In this document: one piece after another, positions 1-9,312 of the stretch
How the letters are laid out: every line of letters starts with the position of its first letter
Position numbering within the stretch: the stretch's first letter is position 1
Origin: Microbacterium sp. AB
GTDB taxonomy: Bacteria > Actinomycetota > Actinomycetes > Actinomycetales > Microbacteriaceae
Assembly (NCBI RefSeq): GCF_032878875.1
Contig: NZ_CP118157.1
Location: forward strand, 1,240,001 to 1,304,000
DNA: 64,000 nt
Reading direction: 5' to 3'
The notes under the pieces: model-generated
Told to the model about the DNA's origin: nothing
Databases searched by the model: none
What the model saw: only the letters and a program-made list of their open reading frames with translations
Made by a program: the position numbers and the translations under genes

Positions 1-771
1 GAATGCCGCCTCGAGCCGTGTCCCGTCGCCCACGCGCGCGGCCGCCGTGCGCCCCGTGTCGACGACGATGACGACGTGACGGTCGCGCTCGGGGCGCCAG
101 GTGCGCAGCATCGTGGTGCCGGAGCGCGCCGTGGCGCGCCAGTCGATCGAGCGCACGTCGTCGCCGCGCACGTACTCGCGCAGCGAGTCGAACTCCGTCC
201 CCTGACCGCGCACCTGGACGCTCGTGTTCCCGTCGAGCTCGCGCAGCCGCGCGACGCGGCTGGCGAGGTGCCGCCGGCTGTGGAAAGGCGGCAGCACCCT
301 GATCGCCGCCGGGGCGCCGATCACCGCCTGGCGTCCCGCCATGCCGAGAGGGCCCGCCGAGCGGACGGCGGCGAACTCGGTGCGCAGCTCCCCCCGGCGC
401 CGCGGCACGAGCCCGATCCGGTACGCACGCGACTCGCCGGGCGGCACGTCGATCGCGATGCGCTCCGCCGGCGCCCCCGCCGTCGGCTGCCATCCGTCTC
501 GGGCGAGCCCGCGGAGGCGCCGGCCTCCCGTGTTGATCAGCCGGAGGCGCACGGCCACCGGCTCGCCCAGCCGCGCTCGCCGCGGCAGCTCGCGCGTCAC
601 GCGCAGGAGGCGGGGGTCGGGCGCCGCGGCCACGTCCGTCGCGACCGCGGCGGCGCACACGACGACCCACGAGAGGGCGAGGAGCCAGGCGTTCGCGCCG
701 GCCGCGTTCAGCAGCACGACGGGGACGGCTCCGAGCCCCGTGAGGAGGGCGAGGCGGCCGGTCAGGTACAT
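1..771 (-). CDS. DUF58 domain protein, 3' end outside window
   Basis: Partial gene: it starts at ATG (769-771) and runs off the left edge after 257 codons. Two hydrophobic segments lie in the first 45 residues (LTGLGAVPVVLLNAAG and WLLALSWVVVCAAAVA). The hallmark DUF58 motif GTEFDSLREYVRGDDVRSID, followed by WRATAR, is at about residues 193-218, with a VWA-like VVIVVDTGR after it. The family is membrane-anchored with a VWA-like fold and is typically encoded next to a MoxR ATPase, as here. A GGAG ribosome site lies 5 nt before the ATG. It is the last visible gene of the leftward cluster, 25 bp after moxR. The exact function of the family is unknown; a role in envelope-protein assembly or maturation is inferred. 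Confidence 0.88.
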   Translation of the reverse strand, partial: MYLTGRLALLTGLGAVPVVLLNAAGANAWLLALSWVVVCAAAVATDVAAAPDPRLLRVTRELPRRARLGEPVAVRLRLINTGGRRLRGLARDGWQPTAGAPAERIAIDVPPGESRAYRIGLVPRRRGELRTEFAAVRSAGPLGMAGRQAVIGAPAAIRVLPPFHSRRHLASRVARLRELDGNTSVQVRGQGTEFDSLREYVRGDDVRSIDWRATARSGTTMLRTWRPERDRHVVIVVDTGRTAAARVGDGTRLEAAF

Positions 772-796
772 CGGGTCTCCGTGAGGGGGAGCGGGG

Positions 797-1771
797 TCAG
801 AGGGGAACGGGGGTCTGCTGCAGCACCGACGTGAGGACGGCGTCGACCGAGACGCCCTCGATCTCGGCGTCGGCGCGCAGCCGGATGCGGTGCCGCCACA
901 CCGGGACGATCATGGCCTGCACGTGGTCGGGCGTGATGGCGGGGTACCCGCCGAGCCACGCCCACGCCTTCGCGGCCGCGAGCAGCGCCGTCGCGGCACG
1001 CGGGCTCGCCCCGAGCTGCACCGACGGGCTCTCCCGCGTCGCGCGCGCGAGATCGACGATGTAGGCGAGGACGTCGTCCGTCGCCGTGACGGCGGCGACG
1101 GCGCGCTGGGCCGCCTGGATGTCGGACGGGGTCACGACCGCGCGCACGTCGTCGAGCGCGCGCGGCGAGAACCCGTCGGCGTGACGGCGCAGCACCGCCA
1201 CCTCGGCGTCGCGTGGCGGGACGTCGACGACGAGCTTCAGGAGGAAGCGGTCGAGCTGCGCCTCGGGGAGCGTGTAGGTGCCCTCGTGCTCGATCGGGTT
1301 CTGCGTCGCGCACACGAGGAACGGGTCCGGGAGTGCCCGGGTGACCCCGTCTGCCGACACCTGACGCTCCTCCATGGCCTCCAGCAGCGCGGCCTGCGTC
1401 TTGGGCGGGGTGCGATTGATCTCGTCGGCGAGGAGGATGTGGGTGAACACCGGGCCCTCGCGGAACTCGAACTCGCCGGACCGGGCGTCGTAGACGAGCG
1501 ACCCGGAGACGTCCCCCGGCATGAGGTCGGGGGTGAACTGCACGCGCTTGGTGCCGAGCCCGAGGGCGCGGCTGAAGGCGCGCACGAGAAGCGTCTTCGC
1601 GACGCCGGGCACCCCCTCGAGGAGCACATGGCCGCGCGCGAGGAGCGCGATGAGCAGGCCGCTCACGGCGCCGTCCTGCGCCACGACGGCCTTGCCGATC
1701 TCCTCGCGCACGCGCCCGACCGCCTCGTGGAGCGCGGCGGGGTCGCTGGGGCGAAGCGGCGTATCGGTCAC
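797..1771 (-). CDS. MoxR-family AAA+ ATPase
   Basis: 324-aa AAA+ ATPase of the MoxR group, which acts as a chaperone-like partner of VWA-domain proteins. Walker A is GVPGVAKT (residues 53-60), Walker B is ILLADEIN (D116, E117), and sensor-1 is ATQNPIEHEGTY. The length is normal for the family. The GTG start (1769-1771) overlaps the stop of the upstream DUF4350 gene as GTGA and is preceded by AAAGGAAG, which decides the start. Next to a DUF58 gene this is a standard MoxR/DUF58 pair, so the DUF58 protein is the likely client. Identification is firm; the client is inferred. Confidence 0.95.
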   Translation of the reverse strand: MTDTPLRPSDPAALHEAVGRVREEIGKAVVAQDGAVSGLLIALLARGHVLLEGVPGVAKTLLVRAFSRALGLGTKRVQFTPDLMPGDVSGSLVYDARSGEFEFREGPVFTHILLADEINRTPPKTQAALLEAMEERQVSADGVTRALPDPFLVCATQNPIEHEGTYTLPEAQLDRFLLKLVVDVPPRDAEVAVLRRHADGFSPRALDDVRAVVTPSDIQAAQRAVAAVTATDDVLAYIVDLARATRESPSVQLGASPRAATALLAAAKAWAWLGGYPAITPDHVQAMIVPVWRHRIRLRADAEIEGVSVDAVLTSVLQQTPVPL

Positions 1772-2946
1772 GGTCTCTTCCTTTCGGTTCGGACGGCCGC
1801 GTCGACGGCCGCCTCGAGGTCGCGGAGGCGCTCGCCGAACGCGGAGAAGGCGGCGTCGTCGGCCGGCTCGGTCAGGACGATCTCGCGCACGGCGTCGCGT
1901 CCCGCGCCCAGGCGTGCGGCCGCGGCGTCGGCCACCTCGACGGGGGCCGCCGTGCGGGGGAGGCCGAGGCGGCCGGCGATGCGGGCGCACGCGCCCTCGC
2001 GGAGGCGCGCGGCGGCGTGCCGGGGGTCGGCCGCGCGCGCGTAGAGGCGGGCGCGCCCCTCGAGCGTCTCGCTCGCACGCACGGTGACCGGCAGGTCCTC
2101 GGCGACGAGCGGTCCGAAGCGCCGTCCGCGCCAGACGCCTGCGGCCACGACGGCGAGCACGGCGAGGACGATGGCGGGGGTCACCCATCCCGGGGTGAGC
2201 TCGCCGATCGTCGCGGGCGCGGTGCCTGCGGCGTCGTCCAGGCCCGGCAGATACCAGACGACGTCGCCGTGCCCGCCGAGGACGCCGAGGCCGAGGGCGG
2301 CGTGGCCGTGCTCGGCGAGATGCGCGTTCGCGAGCAGGGCGCCCGCGTCGACGGCGGTCACGGCGCCGTCGGCGGTCTCGGTCCGCAGCAGCCCGAAGCC
2401 GTCGCCGACGGGGTAGCACGCGATGTCGGCCCCGCCGCGCGTGTACGCCTCGCCGGGGGCGACGCCGCCGGCGCGCGCGGCGGCGTCGAGGTCGCATGCC
2501 GGATCGACCGCCGTCCCGTCGCCGTGGCCGGCGAAGCCGGCGCCGGAGAAGAGGATCCGCAGGTCGCGCGACGTGGGGGCGAGAAGGACGGCGTCCCCGG
2601 CGGCCGCGACGAGATCCTCGACGGCCGCGTCGTCGAGGGGCGCCGTCGACCCCACCGCGAGCGTGGTGTCCGGGCCGGCGGCGGCGAGCGCCTCGTCGAG
2701 GCTCGTCGCGATCGTCACCGCGATGCCGCCGTGCTCCTCCAGCAGGCGTGCGATCGCCCGCGCGCCGTCGGCTCCCGCGCCCTCCGGGTCGAGCGCCGGG
2801 CGCTCGGACCACTCCCGGGCGCCGACGAGGGCGATGCCGGTGCCGAACACGGCGAACGCGACGACGAGCGCGATCCACCCGAGGACCGTGCGCCTGCCGC
2901 GCGGCGCCTCGCTCAGCCGTGTCGTCTCGGGGGAGGGCGACGTCAC
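1768..2946 (-). CDS. DUF4350 domain membrane protein
   Basis: 392 aa. A hydrophobic helix at about residues 20-43 and a second near the middle (TPAIVLAVLAVVAAGVW) flank an extracytoplasmic region that fits DUF4350. Within it lies a Rossmann-like stretch (DGARAIARLLEEHGG, TTLAVGSTAPL). The C-terminal cytoplasmic part is Arg/Ala rich. The GTG start overlaps the DUF4129 stop and the stop overlaps the moxR start, both as 4-bp GTGA junctions, so translation is probably coupled. The gene order DUF4129-DUF4350-MoxR-DUF58 is common in actinobacteria. The molecular role is unknown. Confidence 0.85.
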   Translation of the reverse strand: MTSPSPETTRLSEAPRGRRTVLGWIALVVAFAVFGTGIALVGAREWSERPALDPEGAGADGARAIARLLEEHGGIAVTIATSLDEALAAAGPDTTLAVGSTAPLDDAAVEDLVAAAGDAVLLAPTSRDLRILFSGAGFAGHGDGTAVDPACDLDAAARAGGVAPGEAYTRGGADIACYPVGDGFGLLRTETADGAVTAVDAGALLANAHLAEHGHAALGLGVLGGHGDVVWYLPGLDDAAGTAPATIGELTPGWVTPAIVLAVLAVVAAGVWRGRRFGPLVAEDLPVTVRASETLEGRARLYARAADPRHAAARLREGACARIAGRLGLPRTAAPVEVADAAAARLGAGRDAVREIVLTEPADDAAFSAFGERLRDLEAAVDAAVRTERKRP

Positions 2947-3599
2947 AGCGGCGCCCCTTCGCGGAGGCGGACGGGACGCGACCGGGCGAGATCGCCGTCG
3001 AGGCGCGCGACGAGCGCGTGCGTCTCGGCCGTCCCGCTGCGACGCAGATAGCGCACGTCGTCGAAGACGCGGGCCGCGGAGGCGAGCACCCCGGCATGCG
3101 ACGGGAAGGGCGATGCGGCCGTCCGCGCGAGCTGCTGCGCGGTCGTCCCCGGGAGGGCGTCGAGCAGGTCGCGCTCCTCGAGGGCGCGCGCGATCGCCCG
3201 GAACCGGTCGACGACCGCGCCGTCCCAGTCCCCCTCGGCGGCGCGCCGGTCGGCCGACGCGCGCAGCTCGGCGGCCGACCGGCGCTCGTCGTCGCCGAAG
3301 AGGAGCGCGGACCGCTCCTCCGCGCGATGGATCGCCCGCGGCCGGCCCCAGACGAGGAACGCGGCGACGACGACGGCCGCGATCACGCCGATCACGACGA
3401 CGGCGAGCAGCGGGCTCCACTCGGAGCCGATCTGCGGGTTCAGGATCATGGAGAGGAACTCGCCGATCGCTCCCGCGACGCGGTCGAGGAGGTTCGGCTC
3501 CGCCGCGTCGTAGGCGGGGTCGGAGAGCTCCTGCTCCGCCCAGTCGCGCGCCTCGTCGCCGTCGGGGAGGAGAGAGGAGAGGGCGACTCCGCCGATCAC
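2943..3599 (-). CDS. DUF4129 domain membrane protein
   Basis: 218 aa. A single strong membrane helix (LLAVVVIGVIAAVVVAAFLVW, about residues 47-67) precedes a cytoplasmic domain typical of DUF4129: RRSAAELRASADRRAAEGDWDGAVVDRFRAIARALEERDLL, then an LPGTTAQQLAR segment. The GTG start is chosen because it overlaps the upstream stop (GTGA at 3596-3599), as at every other junction in this cluster. It probably forms a membrane complex with its DUF4350, MoxR and DUF58 neighbours. That is inferred from gene order only. Confidence 0.85.
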   Translation of the reverse strand: MIGGVALSSLLPDGDEARDWAEQELSDPAYDAAEPNLLDRVAGAIGEFLSMILNPQIGSEWSPLLAVVVIGVIAAVVVAAFLVWGRPRAIHRAEERSALLFGDDERRSAAELRASADRRAAEGDWDGAVVDRFRAIARALEERDLLDALPGTTAQQLARTAASPFPSHAGVLASAARVFDDVRYLRRSGTAETHALVARLDGDLARSRPVRLREGAPL

Positions 3600-4927
3600 G
3601 ATCCGCCCGAGGCGCGCTCGTCGGGAGCAGGCGGCGAGGACGGGGCGGCCGGGCCGACCGGCTCGGCCGGGGCGGGAGGGGGCGGCGTGGTCGGAGCGTA
3701 CTGGCCCCACCGGGGCGCGGGGCGGCCGGGGTCGGGTGCCGGGGGGACGGCCTGTCCGAAGGGGGACGGCGCGTGGGGGTACGGCGGCGCCTGTCCGTAC
3801 GGCGGGGCCTGGGGGTATTGAGGCGGCGCCTGTCCGTACGGCGGCGCGGGAGGCGCCACCTGCCACGGCTCCGGCGCGCGCGGGGGAGCGACCGCACCGG
3901 GATCGAAGGCGTAGGGATCCCCGGCGTCCGCCGCGCCGGCGTCCCGTCGCTCCACGTAGGACTGCATCCGCAGATCGATGCCCTCGCGCCGCATGCGCGC
4001 GTCGATGTAGACGAGCGCCGACGACGTCGCCTGCACGACGACCCCGATGGACGAGACGACGAGCGTGACGATCTGGCTCGCCGCCACGGTGAGGACCATC
4101 GCGATGACCGCGGACGCATCGGGGTCGCCCGTCGGCGCGAAGACGCTCGTGAACGCGCCGCCGAGGAAGGAGAACGGCATCCCCACGGCATAGGCGGCCG
4201 TGTTCATGATGAGGCCGATGAGGACGATCACGCCGAACGTCTGCCAGAACCGCCCGCCGATCAGCCGCCACGACCGCGCGATGCCGCCGCGGATCGTCGC
4301 GTGCTCCAGGATGATCGCGCTCGGGACGACGAAGAGCTTCGTGCCGAGCCAGGCGTAGAGCACGATCCCGCCGACGAGCGCGAGGACGCCGGCCAGCACG
4401 CCCGCCCACGTCTCGACGATCGCGAGCCCGGCCACGATCCCGACGAGCACCGCGACGGCCGCGGCGACGGCCGCGACCAGGAGCGCGTAGTACCCGATGA
4501 GGCGCCAGACGACGGGACGCACGCGGGCCCAGATCCTCGCGAGGGTCGCCCGCTCGCCGAGCGACGCGTGGGCGACCTCGCCGACCACGACGGCCTGCAC
4601 GATGATGCCCAGCACGCCCGTCACGAGCAGGACGGCGATCGTGACGAGGGCGGTGACGAGCGCCGAGCCCGCGGCGATGAGCTCGTACTCCTCGGAGAAC
4701 TCCGCCACGGTGTCGAGCCGCGAGAACGTCGCGAAGGCGACGGCGCCGATCGCGGCCGTCCCGATGAGGGTCGAGACGATCTGGACCGCCATCGCGAAGC
4801 CCAGCAGCACTCTCGGGTTGCCGCGCAGGGCGCCGAACGACTTCCCGAGGATCGTGCCGAAGCCGAGGGGGTACAGGGGGATGAGACCGCCGCGCGGGGC
4901 CGGCGTCCATCTCGGTTCAGCGGTCAC
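3596..4927 (-). CDS. Polytopic membrane protein, GPD membrane-domain type
   Basis: 443 aa. About six hydrophobic helices in the first 300 residues match the glycerophosphoryl diester phosphodiesterase membrane domain, but no phosphodiesterase catalytic domain is present. The C-terminal 100 residues are a low-complexity Pro/Gln/Tyr tail with repeats of the type YGQAPPQYPQAPPYGQAPP. The GTG start (4925-4927) has GGGAGGA 5-11 nt upstream. It is the first gene of the leftward cluster and diverges from mtrA across 188 bp. Similar proteins head this cluster in many Actinobacteria. Function is not known; a membrane scaffold or transport role is possible. Confidence 0.8.
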   Translation of the reverse strand: MTAEPRWTPAPRGGLIPLYPLGFGTILGKSFGALRGNPRVLLGFAMAVQIVSTLIGTAAIGAVAFATFSRLDTVAEFSEEYELIAAGSALVTALVTIAVLLVTGVLGIIVQAVVVGEVAHASLGERATLARIWARVRPVVWRLIGYYALLVAAVAAAVAVLVGIVAGLAIVETWAGVLAGVLALVGGIVLYAWLGTKLFVVPSAIILEHATIRGGIARSWRLIGGRFWQTFGVIVLIGLIMNTAAYAVGMPFSFLGGAFTSVFAPTGDPDASAVIAMVLTVAASQIVTLVVSSIGVVVQATSSALVYIDARMRREGIDLRMQSYVERRDAGAADAGDPYAFDPGAVAPPRAPEPWQVAPPAPPYGQAPPQYPQAPPYGQAPPYPHAPSPFGQAVPPAPDPGRPAPRWGQYAPTTPPPPAPAEPVGPAAPSSPPAPDERASGGS

Positions 4928-5042
4928 GTCGATCCTCCCTCGACCCGCCGGCGAAGCGGCCGGTCCCGTCGCGTCCCTCTCATCGTGTCACACCCCGGGC
5001 CCGCGTCCTCCGTGTCGCGGCCGTCGCCGTCGAGGCGTCGTC

Positions 5043-5048
5043 TAGGCT
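5043..5048 (+). promoter_or_regulatory. Possible -10 element for mtrA
   Basis: TAGGCT fits the actinobacterial TANNNT -10 pattern and lies 67 nt before the mtrA ATG. No good -35 hexamer is visible at the right distance, so the call rests on one hexamer. Confidence 0.4.
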
Positions 5049-5115
5049 GTCGGGGACGGTCGCCCGCGCGAACGATGCGCGTCGGCGCGGAGACGAAGCA
5101 AAGGACCACCCCCTC

Positions 5116-5796
5116 ATGAGCGCGCGCATCCTCGTGGTCGATGACGACACGGCTCTGGCCGAGATGATCGGCATCGTGCTGCGCACGGAGGGCTTCGAGA
5201 CCGCGTTCTGCGCGGACGGCGCGCTCGCCCTCGACAGCTGGCGGCAGGAGCGTCCCGACCTCGTGCTGCTCGATCTCATGCTGCCGGGCAAGGACGGCAT
5301 CGAGATCTGCACGGAGATCCGCGCCGAGTCCGGGGTCCCCGTCATCATGCTCACCGCGCGCTCCGACACGGCCGACGTTGTCTCGGGGCTGGAGGCGGGC
5401 GCGGACGACTACATCGTCAAGCCCTTCAACCCGAAGGAGCTCGTCGCCCGCATCCGCACGAGGCTCCGCCCGGCGCAGGAGGTCTCCGGCGACGCGCTGC
5501 GCGCCGGCGACCTCACGATCGACGTCGCCGCGCACGAGGTGCGACGCGGGCAGACGCCGATCTCCCTCACGCCCCTCGAGTTCGAGCTCCTCGTGGCGCT
5601 CGCCTCGAAGCCGCAGCAGGTGTTCTCCCGCGAGGCGCTGCTCGAGCAGGTCTGGGGCTACCACTACAAGGCCGACACGCGCCTCGTGAACGTCCACGTG
5701 CAGCGGCTCCGCGCGAAGATCGAGATCGACCCCGACAACCCCAAGATCGTCATGACGGTGCGGGGAGTCGGCTATCGCGCCGGCGCCGCGCTCTGA
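5116..5796 (+). CDS. mtrA: Response regulator MtrA
   Basis: 226-aa OmpR/PhoB-class response regulator. The receiver domain (about 1-120) has the acidic pocket D9/D10, phospho-acceptor D53 (LLDLMLPG), T80 and K102 (VKPF). The winged-helix DNA-binding domain ends with RGVGYRAG. With the kinase MtrB it controls cell-wall metabolism, division and osmotic responses in Actinobacteria. It sits 10 bp before mtrB in the conserved mtrA-mtrB-lpqB operon, which separates it from other OmpR paralogues. A weak AAGGA site precedes the ATG. Confidence 0.97.
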   Translation: MSARILVVDDDTALAEMIGIVLRTEGFETAFCADGALALDSWRQERPDLVLLDLMLPGKDGIEICTEIRAESGVPVIMLTARSDTADVVSGLEAGADDYIVKPFNPKELVARIRTRLRPAQEVSGDALRAGDLTIDVAAHEVRRGQTPISLTPLEFELLVALASKPQQVFSREALLEQVWGYHYKADTRLVNVHVQRLRAKIEIDPDNPKIVMTVRGVGYRAGAAL

Positions 5797-5806
5797 GCAG
5801 GCCCGC

Positions 5807-7462
5807 ATGCCCGTGACGGCGCGGACCGCGCGGATGGCCGTCCGGAGGCCGTCGACCTGGCTTCCCGCCATCCGCGCGCAGTGGACCAGCTCGCTGCGCT
5901 TCCGCACGACCTTCATCACGGTGGCCGCCACCGGGCTGGCGATCGCCGTCGCGTGCGTCTGGACGGCCCTCGCGATCCACAACGAGCTCTTCACGTCGCG
6001 CAAGGACCAGGTGCTCGACCAGGCGCAGCGTGGGATCGAACAGGCGCAGGACGTGCTCGACACCGCCGAGGTCGCCACGGACAGCGCCGCCCTGCAGCAG
6101 CTGCTGTTCGATGCGCGTGACACCCTCACGGCCCAGGCGGGCACGAGCTACATCGCCTACTACCGCATCGACGACGCGACGTCGGCCATCGCCCCTCCCG
6201 ACTTCGCGCTCATCGAGGACGGCGCGCTCACCGTGGGGCTCCGCGAGCGCGTGCGCACCTCGGCGGACACGCAGTGGTGGCAGTCGGTGCCGATGCAGCT
6301 CTCGGACGGCTCGACCCCGGTCCCGGCGATCGTGGTCGGGCAGCAGCTCCAGGTGCAGAACGCGAACGCCTACGAGGTGTACCTCGCCTACAGTCTGGAG
6401 GACGCCGATCGGACGCTGCGGTTCGTGCAGGGCACCCTGTGGATCACGGGCGTCGTCCTCGTCCTGATCGTGGCCACGATCTCGTGGTTCGTCCTGCGCA
6501 CGGTGGCGCAGCCGCTCATCGAGGCGAGCCAGACGAGCGCGCGCCTCGCCGCCGGCGATCTCGACGTGCGGCTGCCCGTGCGCGGCAGGGACGAGCTCGC
6601 CACGCTGGGGCGGTCGTTCAACGCGATGGCCGACAGCATCGAGTCGCAGATCACCGAGCTCGCCGAGCTCTCGCAGGTGCAGCAGCGGTTCGTGGCGGAC
6701 GTGTCGCACGAGCTGCGCACGCCGCTGACGACCATCCGGCTCGCCTCCGAGATGCTCAACGACAGGCGGGCGGAGTTCGACGAGTCGACGGCGCGCGCCG
6801 CGGAGCTGCTGCACGCCCAGGTGGCGCGGTTCGAGCAGCTGCTGACCGACCTGCTGGAGATCAGCCGGTACGACGCCGGCTCGGTGCAGCTCGAGCGGGA
6901 GCCCACGAGCCTCGCCCAGCTGGCCGAGGACGTCGCCGGGTCGATGGAGCAGGTCGCCGCCCAGCACGGCAGCGAGCTGCGGATCGTCGCCCCCGGCGGG
7001 TACTCTCCCGTCGAGGTCGACCCGCGCCGCGTGCGCCGCATCCTGCGGAACCTCATCGGCAACGCCATCGAGCACGGCGAGGGCCGCCCCATCGTCATCA
7101 CGGTCGACAGCGACGCGCGGGCCGTCGCGATCGGCGTGCGCGACCACGGTCTCGGCATGACGCCGGAGGACGCCGAGCGCGTCTTCGACCGGTTCTGGCG
7201 GGCGGACCCCTCGCGCAAGCGCACGCTGGGAGGCACGGGGCTCGGGCTCTCGATCGCGCTGGGCGACGCGAAGCTGCACGGCGGCGCCCTCGCGGTGTGG
7301 TCCGAGCCCGGGCGAGGCTCGCACTTCGTGCTGACGCTGCCGCGCGTGCCGGGGGAGGTCTCCGACCGGTCGCCGATCCCCGCCGAGCCGCACGAGCGCG
7401 TGGCGGACGACCTCGGCGTGACACAGCCCATCCGCACCGAAGACGGGGAGGCCCGGCCATGA
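5807..7462 (+). CDS. mtrB: Sensor histidine kinase MtrB
   Basis: 551-aa membrane sensor kinase. TM1 spans about 36-58 and TM2 about 211-232, enclosing a large extracytoplasmic sensor region. A HAMP domain follows (about 232-285). The phospho-acceptor is H301 in DVSHELRTPLTTIR. The ATPase domain has the N-box RNLIGNAIEHGEG, DHGLGM and GGTGLGLSIA. The likely partner is MtrA, encoded just upstream. The stop overlaps the lpqB start as ATGA, and LpqB modulates MtrB in mycobacteria and Streptomyces. All expected motifs are intact. Confidence 0.97.
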   Translation: MPVTARTARMAVRRPSTWLPAIRAQWTSSLRFRTTFITVAATGLAIAVACVWTALAIHNELFTSRKDQVLDQAQRGIEQAQDVLDTAEVATDSAALQQLLFDARDTLTAQAGTSYIAYYRIDDATSAIAPPDFALIEDGALTVGLRERVRTSADTQWWQSVPMQLSDGSTPVPAIVVGQQLQVQNANAYEVYLAYSLEDADRTLRFVQGTLWITGVVLVLIVATISWFVLRTVAQPLIEASQTSARLAAGDLDVRLPVRGRDELATLGRSFNAMADSIESQITELAELSQVQQRFVADVSHELRTPLTTIRLASEMLNDRRAEFDESTARAAELLHAQVARFEQLLTDLLEISRYDAGSVQLEREPTSLAQLAEDVAGSMEQVAAQHGSELRIVAPGGYSPVEVDPRRVRRILRNLIGNAIEHGEGRPIVITVDSDARAVAIGVRDHGLGMTPEDAERVFDRFWRADPSRKRTLGGTGLGLSIALGDAKLHGGALAVWSEPGRGSHFVLTLPRVPGEVSDRSPIPAEPHERVADDLGVTQPIRTEDGEARP

Positions 7463-9201
7463 CGGGAACCGGCGGAACCGCGGCCCTCAGGCGACGGCGC
7501 GTCCTCGTCGCGTCGCTCGTCGCGGCGCTCGCGCTGACGGGCTGCGCCGGCCTGCCGACGAGCGGTCCGGTCACGGCCGGGAACTCGCCGGCGGACTCGC
7601 CGAGCGGCGTCACGGGCGGAAGCTACATCGCCGACGCCCCGGAGCCGGGGGCGACGCCGGGGGAGATCGTCGACGGCTTCCTGCAGGCGTCGATCGAGCC
7701 GGCCCAGAACTGGGCGACGGCGCGGGAGTACCTCGACGGCGACCTCGTCAGCACGTGGAACCCGAGCGCGAGCACCCTCATCGACCTCACGGATCGGCGC
7801 GACACCACCCATGCGACCGTCGACGGCGCCACGGCCACGCTCGCCGCGGACGTCACGGCGGAGGCGACCGTGGACGAGGACGGCCGGTACCAGGTGGCCG
7901 GCGGCGGCAGCACGTCGCTCGCGTTCGAGCTCGCGCAGAACGCGGACGGCGAGTGGCGCATCGTGTCGGCGCCCGACGGCATCGTCCTGGACCGGCTCTT
8001 CTTCGCCGAGCTCTACACGGCGTACGACCTCTACTACTTCGACGCCACGTGGAGCCATCTCGTCCCCGATCGTCGCTGGTTCCTCAACCGGCAGAACGCG
8101 AACGCGGCCACGCGCATCGTGCAGGAGCTCGTCGACGGCAGCCCCAGCGAGTGGCTGGCGTCCGGAGTGGAGACGGCGTTCGGCTCCGACCTCGAGCTCT
8201 CGCGCGGCACGGTCTCCATCGACTCCGACCGCGTCGCGCACATCGCCGTGACCGGCGCCGCGGGCGCGGACGACGAGACCATCAGCCGCATGACGGCCCA
8301 GCTCGAGCAGAGCCTCTCCGCGGTGACGGTGAGGTCCGTGAGCCTCACCGTGGACGGACAGGAGAGCGACGTGGAGGCGGCCCCCGTCGGATCGACGAAG
8401 ATCGACCCGCGCCCGCTCGTCCTCCGGGAGGACGGGTTCGGCTACCTCTCCGGCGGCGACCTGAGCGCCGTCGACGGCCTGTCGGACGTCCTCCTCGGCT
8501 TCCCCGAGGACCACGCCATCTCCTCGATCACGCTGTCGCCAGACCAGGAGACCGCCGCCGTGGGGCTCGACGACGGCGAGGCCATGCGCGTCACGAGCGA
8601 GGGGCCGGACGAGATCGACACGGGCGGCCCCGTGATCGATCCGGCCATGGACCGCTTCGGCCGCATCTGGACCGTGCGGGCGGACGAGCCGCAGTCGCTC
8701 ACGGCGTGGGACGCCGATCTCGTCTCGACCGCGTCGCTGGCGGGCGGCTGGTCGGATCTCGCGAGCGTCTCGGCGATCGACGTCTCGCGCGACGGCTCCC
8801 GGATCGCCGCCATCGTGTCGAGCGGGGACGAGGAGTGGGTGATCGTCTCGGCCGTCGAACGCGAGCTCGACGGCACCCCCGTCGCCGTCGGGACGCCGAT
8901 GAGGGTCGTGCAGCTCCGTCTGGCGGGCGTGGGCCTCGCATGGCTCGACGACGGCACGATCGGCATCGCCGCCGGCGGCACGGACAACGCCATCATGATC
9001 CAGCAGCCGATCGGAGGCCCCGGCACCGACACCAGCGCGGCCTCGCCGCTCGACGTCGTCGCGATCGGCGCGGGGAACCAGGACTCGGCCGTCCGCCTGC
9101 TCACGGGAGGCGGCGAGCTGCAGGTGAGGCGCGGCAGCGGCTGGACGACGAGCGCGAGCGACGTGAAGGTGCTGGCGACCCAGCTCGGGCTGCCCGGCTG
9201 A
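7459..9201 (+). CDS. lpqB: Lipoprotein LpqB
   Basis: 580 aa. An Arg-rich n-region, a hydrophobic helix and the lipobox LTGC (lipidated C29) show an exported lipoprotein. The middle region matches the GerMN-type domain and the C-terminal half matches the LpqB beta-propeller domain. LpqB is the MtrB accessory lipoprotein of Actinobacteria. The start overlaps the mtrB stop (ATGA at 7459-7462), indicating coupled translation. Length is normal and the frame is intact. The 111 bp up to comF hold no clear signal. Confidence 0.95.
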   Translation: MTGTGGTAALRRRRVLVASLVAALALTGCAGLPTSGPVTAGNSPADSPSGVTGGSYIADAPEPGATPGEIVDGFLQASIEPAQNWATAREYLDGDLVSTWNPSASTLIDLTDRRDTTHATVDGATATLAADVTAEATVDEDGRYQVAGGGSTSLAFELAQNADGEWRIVSAPDGIVLDRLFFAELYTAYDLYYFDATWSHLVPDRRWFLNRQNANAATRIVQELVDGSPSEWLASGVETAFGSDLELSRGTVSIDSDRVAHIAVTGAAGADDETISRMTAQLEQSLSAVTVRSVSLTVDGQESDVEAAPVGSTKIDPRPLVLREDGFGYLSGGDLSAVDGLSDVLLGFPEDHAISSITLSPDQETAAVGLDDGEAMRVTSEGPDEIDTGGPVIDPAMDRFGRIWTVRADEPQSLTAWDADLVSTASLAGGWSDLASVSAIDVSRDGSRIAAIVSSGDEEWVIVSAVERELDGTPVAVGTPMRVVQLRLAGVGLAWLDDGTIGIAAGGTDNAIMIQQPIGGPGTDTSAASPLDVVAIGAGNQDSAVRLLTGGGELQVRRGSGWTTSASDVKVLATQLGLPG

Positions 9202-9312
9202 GCGCGGGATCGGGCCGCTCGCCTCGTGCACAGGGCGGGCGGGTCGGCGCGTCGTCTCCACAGCCGGCGATCCCGGATCCGCGACGGCACCTGGCGCGGG
9301 CAGAGTTCCCTC

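Noticed and set aside
9226..9312. Upstream start for the ComF protein
   Set aside because: The added 29 residues are Arg-rich and unlike ComF N-termini; the internal ATG gives the family length.
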